A stretch of DNA of 64,000 bases from Streptomyces sp. L-9-10 (GCF_004151105.1 NZ_PHRF01000027.1:209906-273905), one strand, 5' to 3'; shown: positions 41,444-49,943, counted from the stretch's first letter. Program-made: numbers and translations. Notes: generated by a model from the letters alone, not told the origin.

Positions 41444-42337
41444 ATGGCTGAACACACCATTCCGGACCCCGCCGTCCACATCACGGACGTGCGGGAACTG
41501 GCCCATGACCTGATGGTCATCCCGAATCGGCGGGCCCAGCTCGTACCGAACATCGGCGTCGTCGGCGGCCGGGACGCCGTGCTGGTCGTCGAGACGGGGA
41601 TGGGGCCCGGCAACGCGGAAAAGGTGCTGGAGTTCGCCGCCGGCTATGCCAGAGGGCGTCGGCTTTTCTTGACCACGACCCACTTTCATCCCGAGCACGC
41701 GTTCGGTGCGCAGGTCTTCGCCGGTGAGGCGACGTTCCTGGTCAACCGGGCCCAGGCCGAGGATCTGAAGGTGAAAGGCCCCGGCTATCTCGACATGTTC
41801 AGGGGACTCGGCGAGTCGGTCGCGCGCCGGCTGGAGGGAGTGGCACTGGCACAGCCGGACGTCGTCTACGACGAGTCATACGATCTGGACCTGGGGGGCC
41901 GGGTGGTACAGCTGCGCGCCACCGGCCGGGCGCACAGCAGGGGCGACCAGGTGGTCAGGGTGCCGGACGCGGATGTCCTGTTCACGGGGGACCTCGTGGA
42001 GGCCGGTCAGTTCGCCATCTTCCCGTGGTTCCCGCCGTATGACACCGACGTCTCGGGCACCCGCTGGCTGAGTGTGATGCGGCGGCTGGCGGCCGAGGGC
42101 GCGGGGATCGTGGTGCCCGGCCACGGCGAGGTCGGCGGCCCCCGGCTGCTCGCGGACGTACGCGACTACCTGCGGCTCCTGCGGGACGAGACGTGGCTCC
42201 GGCGCGACTCCGCGGCCGGTGAGGAGACGATCGCCGCCGAGATCTCGGCGCTGATGATCGAGCGCCATCCGCACTGGGACGGCCAGGAGTGGATCGAGAA
42301 GGGCGTGGGCTGCCTCTGCGCCGAACACCCCGCGTGA
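41444..42337 (+). CDS. MBL-fold metallo-hydrolase
   Basis: 297 residues from ATG 41444 (AAGGAG upstream). The metallo-beta-lactamase fold has NIGVVGGRDAVLVVETGMG, the metal motif TTHFHPEHAFG (HxHxxH with Glu in place of the usual Asp), LRATGRAHSRGDQVV (third His), DADVLFTGDLVEAG (bridging Asp) and PGHGEVGG (last His). Substrate unknown. Its stop codon ends three bases before the remnant of a yybP-ykoY riboswitch, so the gene end seems to have replaced the 5' part of that RNA. Confidence 0.88.
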   Translation: MAEHTIPDPAVHITDVRELAHDLMVIPNRRAQLVPNIGVVGGRDAVLVVETGMGPGNAEKVLEFAAGYARGRRLFLTTTHFHPEHAFGAQVFAGEATFLVNRAQAEDLKVKGPGYLDMFRGLGESVARRLEGVALAQPDVVYDESYDLDLGGRVVQLRATGRAHSRGDQVVRVPDADVLFTGDLVEAGQFAIFPWFPPYDTDVSGTRWLSVMRRLAAEGAGIVVPGHGEVGGPRLLADVRDYLRLLRDETWLRRDSAAGEETIAAEISALMIERHPHWDGQEWIEKGVGCLCAEHPA

Positions 42338-42340
42338 CAC

Positions 42341-42430
42341 CACCCCACCGGTCGTCGACACACGGGAACTCCCGGGTTCCCGGTGACCGGGCCCGTCTCT
42401 GGTGAGGATGCGGGCGGGCGAGACCTTCGG
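42341..42430 (+). ncRNA. 5'-truncated yybP-ykoY (Mn2+) riboswitch remnant
   Basis: ACCGGTCGTCGACACAC (42347-42363), the CCCGGGTTCCCGGTG helix and GCGAGACCTTCGG (42418-42430) repeat the intact riboswitch at 657-754 almost base for base. But the GGGGAGTAG loop and the 5' strand of the outer helix are missing: that space is taken by the 3' end of the MBL gene. Without the first loop, Mn2+ docking should fail. It precedes a cation antiporter gene, the type of gene this RNA normally controls. Confidence 0.75.
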
Positions 42431-42541
42431 CCCGATGCCGACGACGTACAACAGCGCGCCGGCGGGGTCGAAGCCGTTCCGCCGCTCCTCGTGCCGATCG
42501 TCCTCGAAGCCCCCGCCGGGCGGGAAAGCCGGACGATACCC

Positions 42542-43591
42542 GTGATCCATTTCGTACTGCTCATCGTGAGCGCGGTGGCGATCTATCTCTCCTGTGAGTG
42601 GTTCGTCAACGCGGTGGAGTGGCTGGGCGCACGCCTGAACGTCGGGAAGATGGCGGTCGGCACGATCCTGGCCGCCTTCGGCACCGCCCTGCCCGAGTCG
42701 GTGGTCACCCTGGTGGCGGTGACCACCGGCGCCACCGAGGAGGCCAAGGACATCGGTGTCGGGGCGGCGATGGGAGGCCCCCTCGCGTTGTCCACCATCG
42801 CCTACGGCGTCACCGGCATGATGCTTCTCCTCAAGCGCCGCGGGGAACGCCGGCAGGTCCAGGCCGGCACCGGTGTGCCGCCGAGCGGCCGGGACGGCGA
42901 GGCGCTGGGCGACGCGAAGGACATGAAGCGGCTGGCCAAGGACCAGAAGTGGTTCCTGCCGATCTTCGTCGTGAAGGTCGCGCTCGGTCTGGTCGCCTTC
43001 ACCTTCAAGCCCGCCCTGGGGTTCCTGTTCTTCGCCGCGTACGCCGTGTACTTCTGGCGGGAGATGCGAGGCGGACGGGAGGCGGACGGCGGGGTGGACG
43101 AGGAGCTTGAGCCGCTGAAGTTCCAGCCCGGGGCCGCCTCCCCGGCCACCTGGGCGGTGGCGGCCCAGACCCTGGCCACACTCGCCGTGATCTTCTTCGC
43201 GTCGCAGCTGTTCGTGCGGCAGCTGGACGCCATCGGCCCGATGCTCGGGCTGTCGTCCGCGGTGACGGCGCTCCTGCTCTCGCCCATCGCGACGGAGCTC
43301 CCGGAGGTCATGAACGCGGTCATCTGGGTGCGGCAGGGCAAGACACAGCTCGCGCTGGCCAATATCTCCGGCGCCATGATGATCCAGGCGACGGTGCCGA
43401 GCGGCCTGGGCCTCCTGTTCACCACCTGGATGTTCGACGGCGCGCTGTTGTGGTCCGGGCTGATCACCATGGCGGCGATCGTCTACCTGCTGCTGACCAT
43501 GCGCGCCCGCAGACTCACACCCGCCCGCCTCTCCGCCGCCGCGGGCTTCTATCTCGTCTTCGCCGTCGGACTCGTCCCGATCCTCTCCTGA
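42542..43591 (+). CDS. Ca2+/cation antiporter (CaCA family)
   Basis: 349 residues from GTG 42542, which places helix 1 (IHFVLLIVSAVAIYLSCEWFVNAVEWLG) at the N-terminus; the frame extends to 42383 but through riboswitch sequence. The two inverted alpha repeats are GTILAAFGTALPESVVTLVAV (about residue 43) and LLLSPIATELPEVMNAVIWV (about 246), the latter followed by GKTQLALANISGAMM. A cytoplasmic loop with charged residues lies between. It exchanges Ca2+, Mn2+ or related cations for Na+/H+. The Mn riboswitch remnant in front suggests Mn2+ as a real substrate. Confidence 0.87.
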   Translation: MIHFVLLIVSAVAIYLSCEWFVNAVEWLGARLNVGKMAVGTILAAFGTALPESVVTLVAVTTGATEEAKDIGVGAAMGGPLALSTIAYGVTGMMLLLKRRGERRQVQAGTGVPPSGRDGEALGDAKDMKRLAKDQKWFLPIFVVKVALGLVAFTFKPALGFLFFAAYAVYFWREMRGGREADGGVDEELEPLKFQPGAASPATWAVAAQTLATLAVIFFASQLFVRQLDAIGPMLGLSSAVTALLLSPIATELPEVMNAVIWVRQGKTQLALANISGAMMIQATVPSGLGLLFTTWMFDGALLWSGLITMAAIVYLLLTMRARRLTPARLSAAAGFYLVFAVGLVPILS

Positions 43592-43710
43592 CCACACCGC
43601 GGCGGCGGCTGTCGGGGCGGCCGATGACGGCTCCTGTACGTCTCCGACGCTGATCGGTGACGTCTACCATGTCCGTTGGCACGGAGGCGGTGACGGAGAG
43701 GACACGGGGC

Positions 43711-44076
43711 ATGCGGTGGCTGGGGGAGCTGGAAGCCGAGATCTTGGACTGCCTGTGGAAGTGGGACAGACCCGCCACGGTCCGTGAAGTCGTCGACGAC
43801 ATCAACACACGCCGCCCGGCCGCCTATTCGACCGTGATGACCGTGGCCACGATCCTCTACAACAAGGGGTGGCTGACCCGCGAGAAGCAGGGCCGCGCCT
43901 GGCTCTACACGCCGGTGCGCAGCCGGGAGGCGTACTCCGCGGCCCTCATGGAGGACGCGTTGGGAGCCAGCCAGGACCGGCCGGCCGCTCTCGCGTACTT
44001 CGTCGAGCGGATGACCGACGAGGAAGTGGCCGCGTTGCGCGAGGCGCTCAGGACCGTCGGCCGTCCCGCCGAATGA
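43711..44076 (+). CDS. BlaI/MecI/CopY-family repressor (pair 1)
   Basis: 121 residues from ATG 43711 with GGAGAGG upstream; earlier in-frame starts (43657, 43669, 43693) add residues not usual in the family. Winged helix: MRWLGELEAEILDCLWKWDRPATVREVVDDIN, then AAYSTVMTVATILYNKGWL-TREKQGRAWLYTPV, and a C-terminal dimerisation helix. It represses its own operon until the M56 partner signals. A TCTACCATG stretch near 43664 is at best a weak operator. It overlaps the M56 gene by 4 bp. Confidence 0.9.
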   Translation: MRWLGELEAEILDCLWKWDRPATVREVVDDINTRRPAAYSTVMTVATILYNKGWLTREKQGRAWLYTPVRSREAYSAALMEDALGASQDRPAALAYFVERMTDEEVAALREALRTVGRPAE

Positions 44077-44975
44077 ACGCCGCTCCCGCCCTCATCGGTT
44101 ACGCGGCCGCTGTCGGCTGGGTCGCCCCGCGTGCGATGCTGCGGAGCGGCTGGACACACCGGTCCCCCGCGCTCGCCGCGACGGTGTGGACCGCGTTCGC
44201 GGTCTCCTTCTCCCTGTGCGTCGCCCTCGTCGCGCTCCATCTCGCCACCCCGAGGGCGCACCTGCACGGCATTCTCTACTCGTGCCGGGTGGCCTTGGGG
44301 ATCGATTCGCCCGGCACGGGCACGGTGGAGCGTCTCGGCATCGCGGCCTCGGCGACGGTGGTGACTGCCCTTGCGGCGAGTTTCGCCTTCCACGCGCTGC
44401 GCGCACGCGGGGCACGCAACGGTCACCGCAGGATCCTGGACAAGGTCGGCCGCCCGTCGGCGGGGCTGCGTGCCACGGTGATCGAGCACGGCGTACCGGC
44501 CGCTTACTGTCTGCCGGGCCGCCGCCCCAGGATCGTCCTGAGCACGAGGGCCGTTGAACTGCTCTCCACGGCGCAACTGGGCGCTGTGGTGGAACACGAA
44601 CGGGCTCATATCGCCTGCCGCCACCACCTGGTGCTGGTCGCGGCCCAGTCCTTCGCGACGGTCTTTCGCGGACTGCCGCTGGCGCGGCATCTCCGTGAGC
44701 AGATACCGCTCCTGCTGGAGATGGCCGCCGACGACCGGGCTCTGCGCAGGTACCCGCACGGGGTGCTGGCCACCGCCATGTTCGAAATGGCGTCAGGAAG
44801 CGCCGCCCCCCGGGGCACACTGTCCGCGGGCGGCCCTACGGCACTCGTCCGGCTCCGGCGGATCCTGGCGCCGAAGCGGTGCGCCCACCCGGCACTCCGC
44901 GGTGTCATGGCCGTGACCGCCGTCATGACACCGCTGCTGCCCCTTCTCGTCGCGTGCCCTCCCGGACTGGGCTGA
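44073..44975 (+). CDS. M56-family (BlaR1-like) membrane metalloprotease, partner of BlaI pair 1
   Basis: 300 residues from ATG in an ATGA overlap. Four transmembrane segments and the cytoplasmic zinc protease motif HERAH (about residue 175: AVVEHERAHIACRHHLV), with a second Glu in LEMAADDRALR. It lacks the extracellular penicillin-sensor domain of true BlaR1, as do most streptomycete members, so the signal is unknown. Paralogue of the gene at 56518-57501. Confidence 0.88.
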   Translation: MNAAPALIGYAAAVGWVAPRAMLRSGWTHRSPALAATVWTAFAVSFSLCVALVALHLATPRAHLHGILYSCRVALGIDSPGTGTVERLGIAASATVVTALAASFAFHALRARGARNGHRRILDKVGRPSAGLRATVIEHGVPAAYCLPGRRPRIVLSTRAVELLSTAQLGAVVEHERAHIACRHHLVLVAAQSFATVFRGLPLARHLREQIPLLLEMAADDRALRRYPHGVLATAMFEMASGSAAPRGTLSAGGPTALVRLRRILAPKRCAHPALRGVMAVTAVMTPLLPLLVACPPGLG

Positions 44976-44994
44976 GTCACGCGGGCGGAGGCTC

Positions 44995-46035
44995 TCAGCT
45001 GATGCGTACGCCCCACATGAACGGCATGCCGCTCCGCGCGATCGACTCGTACCGCACCTGGGCCCCCGGCTTGGGCGAATGCAGGATCTGGCCGTTGCCC
45101 GCGTAGAAGCCCACATGGCTCAGGTCGGTGCGCATGATGATGAGATCGCCCGGCTTGAGGGCGCTCAGCGAGTTGATGCGCGTGCCGGCGTTGGCCTGGG
45201 CCTGGGAGGTGCGGGGTATGGACACCCCCGCCTGACGGAACGCCCACGACGTCAGCCCCGAACAGTCGAAGGAGTTCGGCCCGGCCGCTCCCCAGACGTA
45301 CGGCAGTCCGACACGGCTCTTGGCCGCGCTGAACGCGGAGGCGGTCCGCTGGGACGCGCTGCCCTCGTTGCCGAGGTCGACCCGGTCGCTCGACCGGTTG
45401 GCCCGTTCCTGCTCGGCTTCCCGCTCCTCCCGTTCCTCGGCCGACAGCGTGTTGAGGAGCCGCTGCGCCTCCGCCAGCTTGCCCTGGATCGTCTTCTTCT
45501 TGCTGCCGAGTTCCTTGCGGGTGTCCTTGAGGTCCTGGAGCTTGGTCGCGGCCTGGCTGCGCTGCTGGCTCAGTTCGCGCTGCTGTCCCAGGAACCGCTC
45601 CAGCGTGCCCGCCTGTTGTGCGCTGAGCCGGTCGAGGTCGGACACCTTGTCCAGGTAAGCGTCGGGATCGGCCGAGAGGAAGAGCTGGAGCGACGGGTCG
45701 AGGCCACCGCTGCGGTACTGCGCGGTGGCCACCGAGCCGAGGTGGTCGCGGAACTCGTTGAGGTCCGCCTGCTTGCGGGCGGCGGCGTCCTGGAGATCGT
45801 CGACCTGCTTCTGCAGTCCGTCGGCCTTCTCCTTCGCCCCGTTGTACTTCTCGGTGGCCTGGGTCGCCTCCTCGTACAGGCGGTCGATCTGCGCCTGCAC
45901 CCCCTTCTTGTTCGGGTCGGGCAGCGGGTCGGCGGAGGCCGACTGCGTCGACACCGCGACGGCCGCCGCGGCTGTCACCGAAAGAACGGTCGCGTACGTG
46001 TGGTTCGACTGCTTGGGACGACGGTGGGACGCCAC
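44995..46035 (-). CDS. Secreted NlpC/P60 peptidoglycan endopeptidase with coiled coil
   Basis: 346 residues from GTG 46033-46035, with AAGGAG upstream. A signal peptide (TYATVLSVTAAAAVAVSTQSASA) is followed by a long coiled coil (about 45-225: QAQIDRLYEEATQATEKYN to EAEQERANRSS). The NlpC/P60 domain has the nucleophile in FDCSGLTSWAF, the His in LSHVGFYAGNG and GAQVRYESIA. It cleaves D-Glu-meso/LL-diaminopimelate links in the wall, like RipA/CwlO-type enzymes, which are controlled through the coiled coil. The leader upstream contains competing hairpins (46057-46096). Confidence 0.9.
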   Translation of the reverse strand: MASHRRPKQSNHTYATVLSVTAAAAVAVSTQSASADPLPDPNKKGVQAQIDRLYEEATQATEKYNGAKEKADGLQKQVDDLQDAAARKQADLNEFRDHLGSVATAQYRSGGLDPSLQLFLSADPDAYLDKVSDLDRLSAQQAGTLERFLGQQRELSQQRSQAATKLQDLKDTRKELGSKKKTIQGKLAEAQRLLNTLSAEEREEREAEQERANRSSDRVDLGNEGSASQRTASAFSAAKSRVGLPYVWGAAGPNSFDCSGLTSWAFRQAGVSIPRTSQAQANAGTRINSLSALKPGDLIIMRTDLSHVGFYAGNGQILHSPKPGAQVRYESIARSGMPFMWGVRIS

Positions 46036-46100
46036 GAGAGACGAGCTCCTTCTTCCACAGCCCGCCTCCGGAGGAACAAACGCAGCTGTCCTCCGGCTCC
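46036..46100 (-). promoter_or_regulatory. Structured 5' leader of the NlpC/P60 gene
   Basis: In the transcript, CCGGAGGA pairs with UCCUCCGG (genome 46068-46096), while ACAGC (46085-46089 complement) can pair instead with GCUGU (46057-46061 complement) nearer the ribosome site. The alternatives exclude one another. The leader lacks the known c-di-AMP riboswitch core, so the class is unknown. Region 46101-46411 otherwise holds AT-rich promoter-like DNA at about 46180-46205 and no gene. Confidence 0.45.
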
Positions 46101-46411
46101 ACCCGGGCATGGCGGATCCGGCGGCGCCTCCGCCGCCACCCCGTGCGGGTGATCGACCGTACGAAGGCCAGAACCCGAACACTAATCCACTTAAAGGTTT
46201 AGTACCAGACGCGACGGCATCGCGGCGGCGCGCCGGGCGGACCCCGGCGCGGTTCCGGCGCGGTCACCCCCGCGCGCCGCCCAACCGCCGCGCCCCCGGG
46301 TCCGGGGGTCGTTGTTAGCCGTACTCCCGGTCTTTGTTCATGCCGCGTTCGGTTTGCTCTCCGAGACTCAGTGATCGCCCCCCGCAGAGCTGTTGAACGA
46401 GAGGCTCCATC

Positions 46412-47911
46412 GTGAAGGACAGAAACAGCGAAGATCCCGAGTCCGCGGCGCTCTCGCGGCGACGACTGGTCAAGTTCGCCGGTGTCGGGGCGACACTGGC
46501 GGCCGCGAGCCCGCTGGTGGGCGCCGGCCAGGCGTGGGCGCATGACGACGACGACCGCGAGCACGGGAAGCCGGGCGACTCCCGCCGCGCGTGGCGGGCC
46601 GGCGATCACCATGTGCACTCCGAGTACAGCGGCGAGTTCGACACCTCGACGAACCCTCCTACGTTCCACAAGGGCGCCGACGCCGTCTACCCGATCGTCA
46701 CCAACGCCATCATGGCCAAGCACTTCGGCCTGAGCTGGGTGATGTGCACCGACCACGGCGGGCCGACGCACTCGAAGGTGAACCTGGAGCAGGCCTACCC
46801 CGACCTGCTGCGCTCACGCGTACTCGTGCCCGGGGTCCTGCAGTTCTGGGGGATGGAGTTCGACGCACCGGCTCTGGACCACCACACGCTGATGATCCCT
46901 CACCACAGTGACGAGGCACAGCAGCTGTTCGAGCTGGAGAGCCGCTTCGCCAAGTTCGACGCGTTCCCCACCGACAGCGGCCGTGACACCGAGCCCAAGA
47001 TGATCGAGTTCCTGAAGGCCGCGAAGGACATGCGGCGCAAGCCGCTGGTCATCGCCCACCACGCCTCGCGCTCGGCGACCGGTCTCGGCGTCTACGGGCA
47101 GGACACCCCGCGGGAGTTCCGCAACGGCAACAACGCCGCACCGGAGATCTACGTCGGCTTCGAGGGCGCTCCCGGCCACCAGGCGGGCCCGCTCAACGGC
47201 GGCGCGCGCGGCGGCTACGGGAGCTACCCCACCCACGGCGGCTTCGACCAGATGACGGCGCGCGTCGGCGGGCTCTGGGACGCGCTGCTCGGCGAGGGCC
47301 GGCGCTGGTGGATCACCGCGACGTCGGACTCGCACGTGCACTGGACGCGCGGCGGCTCGGACTTCTGGCCGGGCGAGTACAGCAAGACCCATGTGCTGGC
47401 CCGGCAGGACTACGCCGACATCATGGACGGACTGCGCAACGGGCGGATCTGGGTCGGGACCGGGGATCTGATCACCAGTCTCGACGTCACCGCGAGCAAC
47501 CGCGGTCGCGACGCCGGCGTCGGCGAGACGCTCACCGTGAGCAGCCGCAACCGCACCGACGTCGAGATCGAGATCAAGTTCCGGCCGCTGGAGGGCGAGA
47601 ACGCCAACGGCGACCGGCCGGAGGTCCGGCGTGTCGACCTGATCGTGGGTCAGATCACCGGCCCGAGTCCCAGCCTCGACACCGACACCAACCCGACCAC
47701 GAAGGTCGTCGCCCGCTTCGGCCCCCGCGACTGGCGCAAGCAGGGGAAGGACTACGTCATCCGGCACACCCTGCGGAACGTGGAGAGCGACCTCTACGCC
47801 CGTGTGCGCGGCACGAGCACGGACGAGGCCGAGCCGCTCGCCGACGGGAAGGAGAGCCCCTGGGACGACCTGTGGTTCTACTCGAACCCCGTCTTCGTCC
47901 AGGTTCGCTGA
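46412..47911 (+). CDS. Tat-exported PHP-domain phosphoesterase
   Basis: 499 residues from GTG 46412 (GAGAGG upstream). A Tat signal SRRRLVKFAGVGATLAAASP and a His/Asp-rich stretch (HDDDDREHGKPGD) precede the PHP domain: HVHSEYSGEF (HxHxE at 67-71), VMCTDHGGPTHS, PGVLQFWGMEFDAP, VIAHHASRS, ITATSDSHVHWTRGG (SDSHxH) and HVLARQDYADIMDGLRNGRIWVG. A beta-sandwich C-terminal domain completes it. PHP domains are metal-dependent phosphoesterases, usually cytoplasmic; this exported form probably acts on a phosphorylated nutrient or nucleotide outside. Substrate unknown. Confidence 0.85.
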   Translation: MKDRNSEDPESAALSRRRLVKFAGVGATLAAASPLVGAGQAWAHDDDDREHGKPGDSRRAWRAGDHHVHSEYSGEFDTSTNPPTFHKGADAVYPIVTNAIMAKHFGLSWVMCTDHGGPTHSKVNLEQAYPDLLRSRVLVPGVLQFWGMEFDAPALDHHTLMIPHHSDEAQQLFELESRFAKFDAFPTDSGRDTEPKMIEFLKAAKDMRRKPLVIAHHASRSATGLGVYGQDTPREFRNGNNAAPEIYVGFEGAPGHQAGPLNGGARGGYGSYPTHGGFDQMTARVGGLWDALLGEGRRWWITATSDSHVHWTRGGSDFWPGEYSKTHVLARQDYADIMDGLRNGRIWVGTGDLITSLDVTASNRGRDAGVGETLTVSSRNRTDVEIEIKFRPLEGENANGDRPEVRRVDLIVGQITGPSPSLDTDTNPTTKVVARFGPRDWRKQGKDYVIRHTLRNVESDLYARVRGTSTDEAEPLADGKESPWDDLWFYSNPVFVQVR

Positions 47912-48001
47912 GGCCCGTCCTGGCGATCATGTGCGGCATGCCGCGCCGACACGGGTAGAGCCCCGTCCCCCGGCTCCGGCCGCCCGCTTCTGATGCCTGC
48001 C

Positions 48002-48032
48002 GGTCCGGGGCGCGACGTACGCGCCCCGGACC
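48002..48032. terminator. Hairpin terminator between convergent genes
   Basis: GGTCCGGGGCGCG and CGCGCCCCGGACC form a perfect 13-bp stem with the loop ACGTA. Confidence 0.75.
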
Positions 48033-48049
48033 GTGCGCGGATCGCCACG

Positions 48050-48104
48050 GCGCTTCAGCCGGCGGTGGCACGCGACAGCGCTTCAGCCGGCCGGTGGCAG
48101 GCGC
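48050..48104. repeat. 27-bp direct duplication covering a gene's 3' end
   Basis: GCGCTTCAGCCGGCGGTGGC (from 48050) is repeated with few changes from 48078. The second copy includes the stop codon and last codons of the minus-strand gene, so the first is a decayed duplicate lying past the stop. Confidence 0.7.
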
Positions 48105-49198
48105 AGATCCGTGCAGCCGTGCCGCTTCGCCGACCGCTCCGCGAACTCCCGGAACGCGGGCAGCCCGAAGGTCTCCTCGCCCTTCTCGCCGGGCAGCCAT
48201 ACGGTGGCCGCCTCGACCGGCACGTGTCCCGTGAACAGGGCCCGCCCGGAATGACCGGGACAGCGGGCGCTGGCCCACTGTCCGCGCGCGTCCGCCCCGG
48301 CCGCCTCGCGCGACTCGACCAGGCTCCCGCCACGGGAATCGCCCCGCGCCTTCCACGCGTACGGGCCGAAGCGGGCGGTGAACTCATAACGCTCGTCGAA
48401 GTAGTGGTAGGCCCCTACCTCGCACCTCTCGTACACGGCGGCGGCGCTGGTCCCGGTCTCCCACACCGTGTCCAGCCGCTCGTCGCGGCCGAACGGCAGG
48501 CCCGCGCAGGTGCCCTTCGCCGCAGCCGTCGACGTGGAATCGCCCCGGACCGCGGGCAACGACCGGACGGCGTCGCCCTTCTCGGCCTCGCAGCCCCATC
48601 GCGCCGAAGCCTTGACTGCCGTCGCGGTGGCGAACCGCGCCCAGTACAGGTCACCGTCGAGCCATCCGTCCTTCCGCGCCCGGCGCTCCGTGTCCTCCTC
48701 GGAGGAGGTCATGGAGAGGTACGAGCCGATCGTGACGGCGACGACGTCGTCGGTTCCCCGGCAGCCGAGCAGGACCCGGACCGAACCGCCGTCGGCCGCC
48801 CCGCGCCAGCCACCCGTCAACGACACGGGCAGCAGGCTGCCGCCGAACGACGGCAGGACCTCCTCCCAGTCCCTGAACTCGTTGTCCTCGGCCCTGAGCA
48901 GCGCCACGGTCACCTCCGTCCGGTTCACCTGGCAGTACTGGGCGTCCCGGGCGACGGAACGGTCGTTCGCCAGGGACGTGTGCGGCTGAAGGCCCTCGAA
49001 CAGAGAGCTCTTCTCATGGGCCAGGAGGCCCCCGCAGAAGGTCTTCATGGTCTCCTCGAACCGCCAGCGGTTCCCGGTGTCGCTCTCCCGCCACCAGATC
49101 CAGGCCGCCAGCAGTACAAGGGCCAGCACCCCCGCCGTCCACGCCGTCCACCGAACCCATGCCGTACGCGCCACGCCCGACCCCACACCCGTCCCCAT
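48083..49198 (-). CDS. Single-span exported protein of unknown function
   Basis: 371 residues from ATG 49196-49198. A short cytoplasmic start, one helix (WTAWTAGVLALVLLAAWIWW), then an extracytoplasmic Cys-rich domain: TFCGGLLAHEKSSLFEGL, DAQYCQVNRTEVTVALL, VLLGCRGTDD, RWGCEAEKGD, GTCAGLPF, YERCEVGAYHYFDERYEF, SARCPGHSG and RHGCTDLRL. Two internal halves look similar in layout (a C...C followed by a beta-rich stretch with FTARFG or VTVALL), as if from a duplication. No family recognised; streptomycetes carry many such secreted Cys-rich proteins. Convergent with the PHP gene. Confidence 0.65.
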   Translation of the reverse strand: MGTGVGSGVARTAWVRWTAWTAGVLALVLLAAWIWWRESDTGNRWRFEETMKTFCGGLLAHEKSSLFEGLQPHTSLANDRSVARDAQYCQVNRTEVTVALLRAEDNEFRDWEEVLPSFGGSLLPVSLTGGWRGAADGGSVRVLLGCRGTDDVVAVTIGSYLSMTSSEEDTERRARKDGWLDGDLYWARFATATAVKASARWGCEAEKGDAVRSLPAVRGDSTSTAAAKGTCAGLPFGRDERLDTVWETGTSAAAVYERCEVGAYHYFDERYEFTARFGPYAWKARGDSRGGSLVESREAAGADARGQWASARCPGHSGRALFTGHVPVEAATVWLPGEKGEETFGLPAFREFAERSAKRHGCTDLRLPPAG

Positions 49199-49358
49199 CC
49201 CCGCGCAGGGGGCTTGTCGTGCCCCTGCTCAATTCGGTCACCAGGCTACGGCCACGCGTCGGAGCCGCGGGACACAGCCCGCCGGGCGGGGCGGTCCGCC
49301 CCGCCCGGCCGTACGCCGGCGTACGAGCGGGCCAGGAGACGCAGGTCACACGCGTCCG

Positions 49359-49385
49359 TGTCACAGGGGGTCGGGCCACCTCGTC
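49359..49385 (+). promoter_or_regulatory. ECF41-dependent promoter
   Basis: TGTCACA (49359-49365), a 16-bp spacer and CGTC (49382-49385) match the published ECF41 target promoter (TGTCACA...CGTC, established knowledge). It lies 40 bp upstream of the decarboxylase-like gene that ECF41 factors normally control. Region 49199-49358 holds nothing else I can support. Confidence 0.85.
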
Positions 49386-49424
49386 TCAGGGGTGTAGCCA
49401 CAGACGACCACGGAGGAGCACACC

Positions 49425-49898
49425 ATGGACGCGCGACTGAACTACCTCGCCGACCCGACCGCGGGCAGGACCGTCAAGCACTTCATGTCGATCGGCAAGG
49501 CGCTCAAGGACTCGCCGCTGCCGGCCGCCACACAGGAACTGGTGGCGCTTCGCGTGAGTCAGATCAACGGCTGCGCCGTCTGCATCGACATGCACACCAA
49601 GGATGCCGCGGCCGCCGGCGAGACCTCGCCGCGGCTGAACCTGGTCGCGGCCTGGCGGGAGGCCACGGTCTTCACCGGCGCCGAGCGTGCCGCGCTGGAG
49701 CTGGCGGAGGAGGGGACCAGGGTCGCGGACGCGGCCGGTGGGGTCAGCGATGAGGTGTGGGCGTCCGCCGCCGAGCACTACGACGAGGAGCAGCTCACCG
49801 CCCTGGTGATCCTGGTCTCCTTCATGAACACGGTGAACCGGCTGAACATCATCACGCGGCAGCCGGCCGGCGACTACCGGCCCGGACAGCTCCACTGA
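49425..49898 (+). CDS. Carboxymuconolactone decarboxylase/AhpD-like protein
   Basis: 157 residues from ATG 49425 (CGGAGGAG upstream). The AhpD fold has the redox/catalytic CxxC in QINGCAVCIDMHTKDA (about residues 50-60) with the downstream His. The C-terminal half includes VILVSFMNTVNRLNIITRQPAG. ECF41 sigma factors are nearly always paired with such a protein or another small redox enzyme (established), and here the sigma gene follows 45 bp downstream. Possible peroxidase or disulphide role. Confidence 0.9.
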   Translation: MDARLNYLADPTAGRTVKHFMSIGKALKDSPLPAATQELVALRVSQINGCAVCIDMHTKDAAAAGETSPRLNLVAAWREATVFTGAERAALELAEEGTRVADAAGGVSDEVWASAAEHYDEEQLTALVILVSFMNTVNRLNIITRQPAGDYRPGQLH

Positions 49899-49943
49899 AC
49901 GGCATCGGCGCTTCGAGGGAATGTCGAGGGAAGGGGACACGGC

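Noticed and set aside
43635..43680. BlaI operator before pair 1
   Set aside because: TGTACGTCTC and GTCTACCATG contain half-site-like bases but no palindrome comparable with the one at 58078.
46036..46330. c-di-AMP (ydaO-yuaA) riboswitch before the NlpC/P60 gene
   Set aside because: Expected from the gene type, but on the minus strand I cannot find the conserved GGGGACCCA, GGGGTGAATC and CCGAACCCGACAGCTAACC elements; only a short GGACAGCT resembles it.
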